Positions 23,227 through 34,102 of a DNA stretch of 64,000 bases are shown piece after piece. The notes below the pieces were generated by a model that saw nothing but the letters and a program-made list of their open reading frames with translations, had not been told where the DNA came from and ran no database searches. This DNA is from Apoda limacodes (taxonomy: Eukaryota > Arthropoda > Insecta > Lepidoptera > Limacodidae): contig OX291546.1 in the NCBI GenBank assembly GCA_946406115.1, forward strand, positions 11,711,019 through 11,775,018. Reading direction: 5' to 3'. The position numbers and the translations under genes were made by a program. How positions within the stretch are numbered: position 1 is the stretch's first letter; every line of letters begins with the position of its first letter.

Positions 23227-24126
23227 ATGCGCAATGATCGCACTTTTCGTACTGGAGGTGGAGTTGCAATTTATCTTCGATCATCTATCCCTTTTTCAAT
23301 TGTCAGTTCTTCTGATCAATTTTCTCAATCCAATACACCTGAATATTTATTTATTGAAATTACACTACACCATAGTAAAGCTCTTCTAGGAGTTTGTCCA
23401 TCATCAGTACATGTTAATTATTTTTCTACATTTGAAAAGCTCCTAGAAGACCTGACACCTACATATACACATTCTATTATCCTGGGTGATTTTAACACTT
23501 GCATACTTAAAAATGATTCACGAGCTAAACATCTGAGATCTATTGTAAAAGCAAGTAATATGTACATTGTACCGCTACAAGCCACTCACTTCTATCCAAA
23601 TTGCTCCCCTTCTCTTTTAGATTTAATTTTTGTTTCTCCTTCTGAACACGTCGCTAAGCATGGTCAGTGTTCAGCTGATGCTTTTTCCTATCATGATTTA
23701 TTATATCTTTCTTATAAAATACGTCCCCCTAAAGCAAAATCGAGAATACTTCTGCAACGCAATTTAGACTGGATTGTAATTGATAAATCTCCTTCAGTTG
23801 ATGAAAAAATTATGCTTTTCAACTCTCTATTAACTAAACTTTATGGTGTGCATTCACCTATCCGACCAGTCAGAGTAAAACATCTTCCTGCTCCCTGGTT
23901 AACAGAGAAAATCAAAACACTGATGGCTAAGAAAAACAATGCTAAATCCAAATATAAAAGAAATCCTACTGATGCCAATTTAGAAAATTATAGACTTTTA
24001 CGGAATCGCTGCAATACAATGTGTAGAGACGCGCAGCGACGTCACATTCACAAATCAGTTGAAAATCCGTCTAAAGTATGGAAATTTCTAAAATCAATAA
24101 GAGTTGTCAAATCATCTCAGAATTGA
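23227..24126 (+). pseudogene. Family B LINE endonuclease relic, copy 2 (299 codons open)
   Basis: One open frame covers GGGVAIYLRSSIPF, SIILGDFNTC, LLDLIFVSPSEHVAKHGQ and SYHDLLYLSYKIRP, then the linker WLTEKIKTLMAKKNN. This is the central and C-terminal part of an APE-type endonuclease plus the spacer before the reverse transcriptase. A deletion of about 45 bp relative to copy 1 lies near 23765, but the frame survives. The N-terminal catalytic Asn/Glu region is missing, so activity is not expected despite the long open frame. Confidence 0.8.
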
Positions 24127-24303
24127 CTTCCGCCAAACATCAATGTTATTCTCCTAAATCAACACTTTACTTCCTCTTCATCTTCACTACCAACTCCTGA
24201 TTTCTCTCCTTTTACTTTTACACAATTCACCGATTGCGATGTTAAGAAGAACGTTCTCGCCATTACTTCCAATGCAGTTGGTAACGACGATATAAGCCGT
24301 AAC

Positions 24304-25182
24304 ATGATAATTTATATAATTGATATTATCTGTCCTACAATTACAAAAATCCTTAATCATTCTATTTCCTCTTGTACATTTCCTATGGCATGGAAGGACG
24401 CTCACGTAATTCCTTTGCCAAAAAAATCGAATCCTTCTAGTCTTTCTGATTTTCGTCCTATTTCAATTCTTCCTTTTTTATCCAAAGTCCTTGAGCGTCT
24501 TGTCCAAAAACAACTAAACCTGTTCTTGACACGAAATAACCTATTAATTAGAATAAACTGGGTTAGTCTCTTTAAAGTTTGTGTAGACAATGTACTTATA
24601 CCTTATGATGACCAGGATAAGAATCTAGGTATTATTATAGATAGTAGTATGTATTGGACTTCACAGATAGCCAAGGTCAGTAGGAAAATGTTTTCCGCTG
24701 TAGGTTCCCTAAGAAGGCTGCAAAATTTCCTACCCACGGACACTTAAATTGTTCTTGCACACTCTCTTTTGCTTCCCATACTCGATTACGCCGATGCTAG
24801 CTATCTTGATTTAACTGTAGACCAATTAAACAAACTTGAGCGACTTCAAAATCTCTGTATTCGGTTTATATTTGGATTACGCAAATATGACCATCTTTTT
24901 TTTAATTTCCGCGTGAAGCTCAAGTGGCTCCCAATTCGCTTTCGCCGGAATGCTCATATTTTTTCACTTCTTTACTGCGTGCTGTTCAATCCTAGCTACC
25001 CTTTGCGTTCCTCCTCTAATTTATTACTTAATACACCGAGTCACAACTCAAAATTTTACGATGATTCCTTCACCGTACAAGCAGTGCGATTGTGGAACTC
25101 TCTCCCAGTAGATATCCGAAAAGCACAATCACTTACAACCTTCAAAGCACAAGTGAAAAAGCATTTTTTAAATCTCGCATAA
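24304..25182 (+). pseudogene. Family B LINE reverse-transcriptase relic, copy 2
   Basis: AWKDAHVIPLPKKSNPSSLS and DFRPISILPFLSKVLERLVQ mark the start of the reverse-transcriptase domain. The sequence then skips directly to YDDQDKNLGIIIDSSMYWTS in the thumb. After a stop at about 24746 it resumes with LLPILDYADASYLDLTV and a C-terminal tail ending VKKHFLNLA. The palm and YADD are absent. A deletion of about 36 bp relative to copy 1 removes part of the tail near 25002. Confidence 0.78.
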
Positions 25183-25621
25183 CCTTGTTGTTTTGCTCCC
25201 TCTGTTGGTCTGATGTAGAAATTTAAATATTTAAGTTATGATTGTTTTATTCATGTGTAGTTTATGTATTTTTATGTAAGGAATTTATGTATTTTATATT
25301 TTATGTATAAGGGTATTTATGTATTTTATAGCTATTTATTTATTTGGTACTTTATACGTAGTTTAGTTATATGTAGTTTTTATTCGTATTCTACGCTACT
25401 TATATCTTTATTTCAGTTTTTGTATCAATTTTGCACATCCTTCCATTCCAATCTTTTAAATTTTTATATCAATACCAACATAGGTTATCTGGTAGAAATC
25501 GCCATCTGGCGATAAGCTCGCCTGTTGTACATCTTTTTTAATATTATTTTTCAATAAGTTTGTGTTTTGTTTTGTGCAATAAATGATATTTGTATTGTAT
25601 TGTATACAATTTATTGTGTAG

Positions 25622-27653
25622 GTGTTTCAAAAATGTTACCGGTCACTGAAACGGCCTGTGAAAGCTAGCGTGGTTAAATTCATAAAAATATAATTGAAAT
25701 GACATTCGTGGAATTTGCTGATTTTTACAAATAGGTGAATTAAATAATTCATTATCGTTTCTTAGTGTGTGTACCTACTAATTATTACCTAAAGTACATT
25801 GTTTTGAATATGGCAAGTAATACTAGGTATTATTCACGTATAATACTAGTGATACATACTGAAGAGTAGAAATTACGATCAATTATATAACTCCAATATT
25901 TAATAATTTTAATTATAAATGTTATTTTTTACTTTCCTTGTAATTGTAGTATAAACCACTGTGTATCACTCGGAAGCAAAATCCTATTTTCATCTCGTGT
26001 GTATTAAGGCCCTCAGCTTATACTATAATCTGTGGCTTATCGGCTCTCAAACTACATAGTTCGCAATCGGTCACTTTCTCCCTTCGATGAACAATATACT
26101 AATGTACTATAATTAATTATTTAGAGCTCTTCCCTTTTCTATATCAATCAATAGGTACCTATGTAGCTATTTCCAATAACGGTCTAGGATTGATGACTAA
26201 TGTTTGTCTTACACCGATTAATCGCGGCATATCGCACGCAATTCAATAGATATAGGTGGATTACAAAAATTTTACTTAGGTCAATAACTCATTAAAGGTT
26301 AAGGTCTTAAGATATTTATAGTAAATTGTGATTAAGGGTTTTAAGGAGAACATTACTAACGAGAAGCTAGTTAAGCTTAGGCTTCTAAGTTAAGCTTAGA
26401 AGCCTAAGGCTGAAGAAAGGAGTTTATAATTTCCGTACCGTCCGTGTTACAAAGAATGTTTTCCATCACATTTGCCAGTAAATAAATAAAAATATAAGTT
26501 GAATAAATAAATAAACTCACCAAAATACAATTGAAATGGCGAGAATAGAAGTAGAGAAAACAACGCCAACGCCGTATTTCAAGAGAATTTATGAATTAAA
26601 AAGTTTTGGCTGAAGATAAAACTTGTAATTGCTCGCTTGTAGTGTGCGCATAGTTTATATTTTGAATAGACAGTTTTTATGCATACTTGATAGAAACCCG
26701 TGAGTTCTATGAACGCGCGTTTTGCTTTGATAAAAGTAAAATTTACAATGAAAAAGCCCGTGGAAGTTATTAAGGTTATAGCACCTGCAAGTAATGAGAC
26801 TGTTTACGACCATTGTCATGGAATTAAATTTGGTGTTGTTCAATTTTGTTCCAAATTCCAATCTCTAGTTATTTTCAATAGGAAGTCGATTTCTTTGGTC
26901 TGATATGGGAAACAAACATGATGTATATGTTTCATATACAAAAAACGGCCAAATGCGAGTTAGACGTGGGTCACGGATCGCAATTAAGTACGTTTTATCA
27001 TGTGTAGTTTTAACGTAGAACTGAAATAACTACACACTACTACACCTACTATTATCGTGTTAACCCTTAAGGTAATTTTGTACAGTGAAATATACACACT
27101 TAATATTTAATTCTATGAGGTAAACTAAAACCTTTAACATTTTGTTTTTTTAATTGAAAGTGGTTAACGAATGTTCCTCTTTAAGGAAAAATAAATAAAC
27201 TGTCACTATCCATAGAAAGTTAGACAGTTGTGTAACACGATTATAACAATGCGGCGAAATGTTGCGGTTGTTAAAGTAAGATAATTTATAATTTCTTTTT
27301 TATAATGAAAATCTCGAATGCGTTTTGAAAATTCAAAATATAAATGTGGTGAGCTTATACTTATGCAAAAATATCGCTCTACTAACATTGCTTTCATGTG
27401 TTTTACCCACTCCATTTCGGATGTATAGCATATTATACATTGCGAATGATTGCTGGCAACAATGTCTGGTTTTGGGTGTATGGTATTCTATACATTGCTA
27501 ACAGGCCTATCGCTATAGAAGTCAGTTTTCTATATAACTTGAAAACGTTTTCACTCTGAGTAAAGTGATAAAGTACTATAATAAATTACGTTATAACCTG
27601 TAACCCTATAACGAACCCATAATGCCAACAATACTTAGTTGCGGTGAATTTTT
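25622..27653. repeat. 2-kb noncoding block of duplication, copy 2
   Basis: Near-identical to 18216-20255. The visible differences are a few substitutions, a CACACTACTA insertion near 27032 and a two-base change near 25720. The hairpin is retained at 26377-26407. No gene was recognised. Confidence 0.6.
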
Positions 27654-28940
27654 TTGCACAATTTTAGTTATATATTCCCTTGTTTTTGCTTTGTGTGGGC
27701 TTTGTTCCTATTTATGCATGCCTGTATACATTTTATTGTAGCCTGGACAACGAGTTGTAGGCGAATTTTAGCACTTGTACCAGAGATTAGTGCTGATTCC
27801 GAAGTCAGTAATGGCTCCAGTGATGAAAGTGAAGTAAACAACCGCCAATCTTCTCTACCTCGATCTATAGATTTATCGCTTGAACGACTCAATTTATTAG
27901 ATAGCCTAGTTCCATCTGATGATTCCTGCAAAGACTCGTCTGAAGATTCTCTATCGTTGCTTCATCCAGACTAAAAACACTTGGGATATCCAAGCTCTAA
28001 ACCCTCTCTCTGGTGTATACCAGATTCTGAAGTTCAAACTCCACTCACTCCTATACTAGAAACAGTTTTTCCATTTAATTTCCAATGCGATTATAATGCT
28101 ATACCTACTGTATCATCTCTACTCTCCTTGCAATCTGTTCAACTGTCACTGTCACCATCACCGTCTACGCCACGATCAACACGTGTCCATAGAAAACGTA
28201 GGGCTCCAACTGGTATTGGCAAAAAAGTTAAAATACGAAAAGTACAAAGGTTCCAATTGTCTTTTCAATGGTCAAAAAGAAAATTACAATGCACAGCAGA
28301 AATACCAAGATAAAACACCTAAAACAAAGGGGTGGAGCACATTGCCAGGTAACCTGCAACAAAAACAAAGTAGCCGTTGTCAAATGGTACGATAATGAGC
28401 CTGTTATCTTGATCAGTTCGTTTGTTGATTCTTTTCCAATCGATAAAGTAAACAGATTCAGCAAAGAGTCTAAGACACATGTCGATATACCCTGCCCACA
28501 AATAGTGAAACAATATTACAGGCATATGGGTGACGTAGACCTCGCCGATATGATCATTGCTCTATTTCGAACTAGCATGAAAACTCATCGGTGGTATCTA
28601 AACATATTTTCTCAAATCATAGATATCTGTATCAACAACGGCTGGCTTCTTCGGAGTCGGGATTACAAATCTTCATATTACAAAAAAAAAAGACCACCAC
28701 AAGTAGTTCACGTACGAGGTTTATGCAGGTTTGATAAAAAAAATCGGCAGATGGCAAAAACTGTACGTGATGAACAGCAGCTGAAAGACCAGTTAATACA
28801 GTCAGTTATGATTGTATTGACTGTTGGCCAGAACACCCCGAATATCAGAGGTGCAAGTACTGTAAAAAAGAGCAGGCTAGCACTTGTTGTACCAAATACA
28901 AAATAAATTTTTGTAATGTATCGATGTAATTTTTTTTCAA
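27654..28940 (+). pseudogene. piggyBac-type (PGBD) transposase relic, copy 2
   Basis: Same relic as 20256-21574. Here a single open frame (28268-28906, 212 codons) spans VAVVKWYDNEPVILISSFVD, HVDIPCPQIVKQYYRHMGDV, DLADMIIALFRTSMKTHRWY and DICINNGWLLRSRDYK, the conserved C-terminal region of PGBD transposases. The N-terminal acidic and linker parts (27654-28313) are in other frames, and the catalytic core is missing, as in copy 1. The Cys-rich tail (YDCIDCWPEHPEYQRCKYCK) is cut short near 28922 by a deletion that removes its last Cys/His ligands. Confidence 0.82.
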
Positions 28941-29168
28941 TACGTTTTATCAATACATTTTGTTTTTTCCTTATTACATTTTTTTTATTCTCTCTTTCGC
29001 ACCAATGCAACTACCTACCAATAACATTATATTTATTTCTAAAATATTATTTTTAATTACTTAATCTTATAAAAATGTCACACAAAACGTAGTACAAGTG
29101 TAACATTGTATAATATTATATACATTCCTAATGCTAGAATTTTCCTTGTATCGGTAGCAATGTATATA

Positions 29169-30090
29169 TTTTTTTTTTTATACCACTAAGGTGGCAAACA
29201 ACCTTACGGTCCGCCTGATGGTAAGCGGTCACCGTAGCCTATGGACGCTTGCAACACCAAGGGCAACACTCGCGCGTGGCCGACCTTTCAGAAATCTAAA
29301 AACTTCTTTCTTGAAGAACTCCATACTGTAGTCCTTAGAGAAAACCTTGGCAGGGAGCTCATTCCATAACCTAAGCGTTCGCGGGAGGAAGTTTCTCTGA
29401 AACCGCACTGCACGCGACCATTTCGGTTCTAAAGTGTGAGAATGAATTCCCTGCCGATGGCGAGCGGTGCGATGGTAGAAAGTAGCCGTGGGCATCATTT
29501 CAAACAATTCCTCAGAACACATCCCATTGTACAAGCGGTAGAACACACACAGTGAGGCAAAGTCTTTCCTCAGACTTAGGGGCTCGATACCGCAAGTGAG
29601 TTTGGGATCGTCGACAATTCTCACAGCCCGTCGTTGAACCGAGTCAAAAGGGCCAAGCTGGTATCCGGGTGCACCCGCCCAGAGATGGCAGCAGTACTCC
29701 ATATGGGGCCGGACTTGCGACTTGTAAAGCAGCAACCTTTGCCCCGACGTGAAGTACTGCTTCGCTCTGTTGAGTACACCAAGTTTTTTGGAAGCCATCT
29801 TTACCTTGTCTAGCAAGTGATCTCGGAACTGAACATCGCTGGAGATGTGAACACCAAGGATCCCAATGCTCTTGGAGATGGAGAGGGGAGTGTTCTGGAA
29901 TTGTGGGACTGCAGTGAATGGGTTTTTCTTAGCGGTGAACGCGCAGACTTGTGTCTTTGAAGGGTTGAATCGGACCAAGTTTTCCCGTCCCCAGTCAGAG
30001 ACCTTGGACAGACCGATCTCGATTTGAGACACAAGTTCTTCACGTTTTTCCTCCACAACAGAACGAGGGATGCTTGCACGGCCTGATCTG
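29169..30090 (-). pseudogene. Family A LINE reverse-transcriptase thumb and C-terminus
   Basis: A 275-codon antisense frame (30056 down to 29229) encodes VSDWGRENLVRFNPSKTQVC, SISKSIGILGVHISSDVQFR, QRLLLYKSQVRPHMEYCCHL and a C-terminal tail. This is the thumb and post-thumb region of a jockey-like non-LTR reverse transcriptase. The palm (VPQG and YADD motifs, present in the relative at 58485-59745) is missing: near 30090 the sequence jumps directly into endonuclease sequence, out of frame. The 3' UTR ends at a poly-T run (29169-29179), equivalent to a poly-A tail on the minus strand. Confidence 0.85.
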
Positions 30091-30721
30091 AGCTAAAGCA
30101 GAGCTGCCTCCACGGGTACGATGCATAAAATTCTCGCAATCCGTCCCAGTCTGCCGACTTATAGTGCCACACACGACGCCAATTAGTTGACCCAGATGGA
30201 TCGGGTTGTGTGCATGACATTTGAGTCCGAACGAGACAGTGGTCCGAGGAGCCAAGAGGCGCATTCACTGAGACGGAATATCCGTCCGGACGTGTAGTCA
30301 GCAGAAGGTCCAATGGCTCGTATGGTATTCTCGCTCGAGAAAGTACCAGCTGAGAGAATCCATAGGTCAGAGCAAATTCATGAGCAGATATCCCTGCATA
30401 GTTATTGGTTCGAGAACTGAGCCACTCACGATGGTGGGCGTTAAAGTCTCCCAAAATAACCAGTTCTGCTGTGGGATATTGCTCTAGAACTTTGTCAGTC
30501 GTCAAACTCAGGTGCGTGAAGAGTCGAGTTACGTCCGTGTCACCGCTATGAGAACTGTATAGGCACGCATAGATACGAGTGCGGCCTCCGTGATCTACGC
30601 GCACCCACAATATCGACAGGTCCCTGTCTTCAAGGCTATGAAGTCTATTGCAAAAATCTACATTGTATGTGGATGGAGTAGCCGCTGTAAAAACTCTTTT
30701 CCTTTTTCTATTTCTGGCCAT
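30087..30721 (-). pseudogene. Family A LINE endonuclease domain
   Basis: Antisense frame starting at 30721 (MARNRKRKRVFTAAT), containing YNVDFCNRLHSLEDRD, TAELVILGDFNAHHREWLSS, EPLDLLLTTRPDGYSV and APLGSSDHCLVRTQM. GDFNAHH and SSDH are the central and C-terminal APE-endonuclease motifs. The N-terminal catalytic residues are missing. Its 3' end is fused out of frame to the thumb region at about 30090, so the whole reverse-transcriptase palm was lost in one internal deletion. Confidence 0.82.
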
Positions 30722-31150
30722 TTTATATAAAGTTACTTAGACTAGGGTTGAGGATTCACTGCACAGAAAGCTTAGAAGACGAAAAGGTGCGGTACTAAGA
30801 CTGCCGAATCTCAACACAGATGATACGGTTGCTGGCACGGCGGGCGGAAGGGCCCCTGATCCCCTTCTGTTGTAGTAGCCGGGTCCACTCCGGTCTCCTT
30901 CTCCGGCACGACTACCAGTTCAGAGACTTTACACAAGCTGGCGGATCAGCCTCCCAGGGCGGAGATTAAGTGATCTCTGGGTTCGGGAATCCGTTCAACC
31001 TGCGGGCGGCCAGCGGTCAGCCGTTTCATCAGGTCTCCCTGACCGCCGAACCAGCACGCCGCATCTACGCCGAGCAATGACAGCGATAAGCACCGCCGGT
31101 CCTCCGCTGTCCGCGCAGCGAATCCTCAAAGAGAGCTCTGGCAACCTTGC
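30722..31150 (-). mobile_element. Probable GC-rich 5' region of family A LINE
   Basis: Directly upstream (minus strand) of the endonuclease frame is a GC-rich segment unlike the surrounding AT-rich DNA. It contains GGGAGGCTGATCCGCC and CGCCCGCCGTGCCAGC words. Position and composition suggest the LINE 5' UTR or an ORF1 remnant. No Cys-His knuckle motif was seen, so the assignment is inference. Confidence 0.4.
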
Positions 31151-31825
31151 TCACCGCCAGAAACACAGCACTACTCAATGTTAGTGTTATTGTGGCCGCG
31201 GTTTTCTGTAAGGTGGAGGTACTTCCCCAGTTCGGGCCGCTCATTCGAGCAAGTACTCGCTCTGCCCTGCTTTGTTTGTTGGGGCATCTTATTTGAGCGA
31301 GTACTTGCAGTGCCCTACCTCTATTATATACATCAAATATCTCAGAAACTAAAACACTTAGATTTTTTTTTATTATTATTCCTAGCTTCAATTATATGTG
31401 TATCATAATAACATTAAACTGAATTTTCAAAATCTAACAAAAAAAATCAGTTGCGACCTTAAGGTTTAAGTATGAAGCTTATATGTCCTTATTAGCCTTA
31501 TACATCTCCAGTATTGGGTCACGGCCACACGCGGGCCTAGTGCAGACTATGGACTTCACATATGTCTTTTTTGACATATATAGGTTTCCTTACGATGTTT
31601 TCAATCACAGTTTAGCCAGTGGTGTGAATAATCAAAGTAGTTGAGAAATTAAGAAAAAAAAACATTCTTGTATTGACGACCCCTTTTTTTGACACCATTT
31701 ACCCCGTTGACACCATTTAGATACGGAACCCAAAAAAAATAATAATAAATTCTTACATGGATCTATTATTATAAAAAACTAATAAACCTTGCATAAATCT
31801 CGTATATAATAGATTAATCTTTCAG
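31151..31825. other. Intron remainder with repeat fragment
   Basis: Holds short repeated words (GAGCGAGTACTTGCAGTGCC near 31290) and CACGCGGGCCTAGTGCAGACTATGG at 31530-31555, related to 13395-13470. No gene seen. Confidence 0.45.
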
Positions 31826-31927
31826 GTGGAGATGACACCAGACCGTGAAGTTGGAGCTATACTGTTTACTGCAGTGGGTGCAGTAGGCACAGCTGTGGCA
31901 GCAGCGGGCGGCTTGAGAGACAGCTAG
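31826..31927 (+). CDS. Membrane-protein gene, terminal exon up to first TAG
   Basis: After acceptor TTAATCTTTCAG the exon reads in phase 0 as VEMTPDREVGAILFTAVGAV and then GTAVAAAGGLRDS before TAG at 31925. Only this frame is open. The Gly/Ala-rich hydrophobic stretch (GAILFTAVGAVGTAVAAAGG) could be a second membrane segment or a helix-packing motif. Phase agrees with the exon ending at 13777. The two other frames close within a few codons. Confidence 0.65.
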   Translation: MEMTPDREVGAILFTAVGAVGTAVAAAGGLRDS

Positions 31928-32140
31928 CGACGTGGCTCGGCGCAGCTGGGTGCCCGCTCGCCGCTCTGGGCTGCGCTCACCAGCCAGCCCCTAGACGAAG
32001 ATGAGGCTGACCCAGAAATTGAAGCCGACGAGGAAACCTCCGACGATGCTCAACCGAGCTAGCACACACTTGACGAGCGCTCAGTCGCTGACATCGGCGA
32101 ACGCATGAGGCTCTTCTTGGACATTCCATTGCGATTTTAA
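31928..32140 (+). other. Possible readthrough extension of terminal exon
   Basis: In the same frame, 44 sense codons follow the first TAG (RRGSAQLGARSPLWAAL..., then an acidic stretch DEDEADPEIEADEETSDD) to a second TAG at 32060. Then 25 more codons (HTLDERSVADIGERMRLFLD, IPLRF) run to TAA at 32138. Composition is GC-rich and coding-like and ends abruptly at the TAA, where the DNA turns AT-rich. Both TAGs lie in AGC-TAG-C. Explanations are stop-codon readthrough, CAG-to-TAG decay, assembly error or an unseen alternative splice. Confidence 0.5.
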
Positions 32141-32977
32141 ATTTTTGTCAAAATCAATTTAAAGTGTTTAAGTTCTTTGTTGGCTCATGTAATAACCAGT
32201 GTTTGACTAATTAATTTAGTGACAGTTTAATATAGTAATTGATGCGATGGCACAGAAATGAAAATGTAAACAGAGAACACGTATGCGATTTTAATTAGTT
32301 TAATTAGTAATTTGAACTTGTCGAAATCAATTTAACTAATTACCAGTAATTTTGAAATGATATACCTTGTTAATTTATCTAATGACCAGTGTATAATTAA
32401 TTTAGTTAGTAACAGTTGAATAACAGTTTTAATGTTATATGTAATGGAAATGTTAATTACTAAGGACAGGTAAAAAACATGGAGTGTTATGATAAATTAG
32501 AAAAACTTGTTACTTCAAAAGATATTTATTTCTTTGGAAATTGTTGTATACTCTTAATCTACAAACACAAAATCTGTCTCACACTTGCCGTTATTGAAAG
32601 TATATTATTAATATGTAAACCTAGTTTTAAAGACATCTCATCACTCGTAGAAAATAATAATAGATGTACAGACTGAATTTTTTAAGTGAGCGTGCATGGC
32701 CAAATCCGAAATTATAAGGAATAGCCAAGAGTACTCAAAGAACTCAAAAATAACACACCCTGTATTATTACACCATTCGATAGTGTTGCTGACAAGGAAC
32801 GAAATCTGGGAAGTAATATTACATACGGGAAACTTAAGGAAAGTGTTGGTTTTTTTACGAATTACGTTTTTATTTTTCTAAGGTAACTTACCTACCAATT
32901 AAACCTCAACTAATTAATTGTTCGAAATTATTACCTTTAAAAACTATTAACATAGTGAACTCATACATCCGTACTAA
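32141..32977 (+). other. Probable 3' UTR / downstream AT-rich sequence
   Basis: AT-rich sequence after the terminal TAA. No clear AATAAA signal was seen in the first few hundred bases. The short open frames here have no coding character. Confidence 0.35.
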
Positions 32978-33270
32978 TATTATAAATGCAAAAGTAAATC
33001 TGTCTGTCTATCTGTTACCTCTTTACGCTAAAACTGCTACTGCTAAACCGTTTTAGATAAAATCTGGTAAGGAGATACCTCAAGTCCCGGGAGAGGACAT
33101 AAGTAGTTTTTAATTCGAAAAATTCAAAACAGCTTTAAAGCGGGAATAACTGAATCCGAGCTTAAACGAACTATAGCTATTATAACAAACTATAACTTTA
33201 TTAGTATAATTAAGGAGTTGACGAAAAAATCTACGCCGATAACCAGAATTTAGGGCGGGCGGAACTGCAG
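32978..33270. repeat. Dispersed repeat, TATAAATGCAAAAGT...CTGTCTGTC family
   Basis: Shares ordered words with 34515-34730 and 39905-40180: TACTAATATTATAAATGC, AAGTAA.TCTGTCTGTC, TTACCTCTTTACGC, GAGTCCCGGG and AATTTAGGGCGGGCGGAACTGC. From memory this is a very common lepidopteran non-coding repeat. Its class is not decided here. Confidence 0.6.
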
Positions 33271-34100
33271 GAAAATCTAGTAATGAATGAAATCATGTTG
33301 GTCATGCCACGCGGTGTATTTTTAACTCTGCCGGAAACGAAAGCTACATCCACTTGATGCTGTGTCCCGGTACTTACGAAGCAATATGATAAATATCTAT
33401 GATTAATGATTATAGATAAATAGGAGATTGTTAGGTAACTGAATTTGGTAGAGTAAATTTGCGCCATCTGAGTCTAGTAAATTATGCAAAAATAAGTTTA
33501 ATGGTTGTATTAGGTTAATGTATAGTAAGCGAAGCAATTACCTTCCCATTGTAATTGAATTACTTTGTTCCGGTATTGTAAATATGTTTATTTCGTTAAT
33601 GTAATGTGTTTTCCTAATAATGTTTATTTCTTCGCTGAAGTTTCAAGAAAAATCTTTAAATGGTAGGTAATGTATAAAAAGGCATATCTTTTTTTTTTAA
33701 AAAAATGTATGTGGTTAAATATTTTCCAAACGTAATTGCTTGTTGTAGTAAAATTCCTGCGAACCACTGGCTATTTCGTCTTTATACAGAAAAAAGAAAT
33801 AAATTGGTAAGTTTCCAAAATTGAATTACGATGCTTTTATTTTCAACTCTATACCACTGTTTTTACAATAGAATATAGAATAATAACTAACTACCCTACC
33901 TACGACCTACCTGCCTGCAGTCATGATTATTCCTTTTTCAAATAAAGCCGTGAGGTACAAAACATTTTGACCTGATTAAAAAAAAATAAGAAGAGTTTCA
34001 TATTTAATCTGTACATTCTTATACAGGCATAGAGGAAAGCATCTATAAAATCTTAGGTCTGTGGAGGAAACAAATATTTGTTATTAACGTTACGCGATAT
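33271..34100. other. No gene recognised
   Basis: AT-rich. Nothing supported on either strand. Confidence 0.45.
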
Positions 34101-34102
34101 CT

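Larger units (their letters stand above)
22387..25605 (+). mobile_element. Family B LINE, copy 2
   Basis: Same architecture as copy 1 but beginning inside the 5' region, at the duplication junction. The 3' signature GGTTATCTGGTAGAAATCGC...GCTCGCCTGTTGTAC and the TTGTATTGTATTGTAT tail are present. It lacks the same reverse-transcriptase palm segment. Confidence 0.8.
22387..29815. repeat. 7.43-kb tandem segmental duplication, unit 2
   Basis: Second copy of the unit beginning at 14895. It differs by substitutions and by several indels of about 10-100 bp, concentrated in the LINE and piggyBac relics. At 29816 it runs on into uninterrupted family A LINE sequence, which shows the ancestral right-hand context. 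Confidence 0.9.
13778..31825 (+). other. 18-kb intron filled with mobile DNA
   Basis: The phase-0 donor after 13777 pairs with the phase-0 acceptor before 31826. The intron contains the 7.5-kb tandem duplication and the family A LINE described separately. Outside those, 13800-14590 has AT-rich sequence and a SINE-like patch. Confidence 0.6.
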
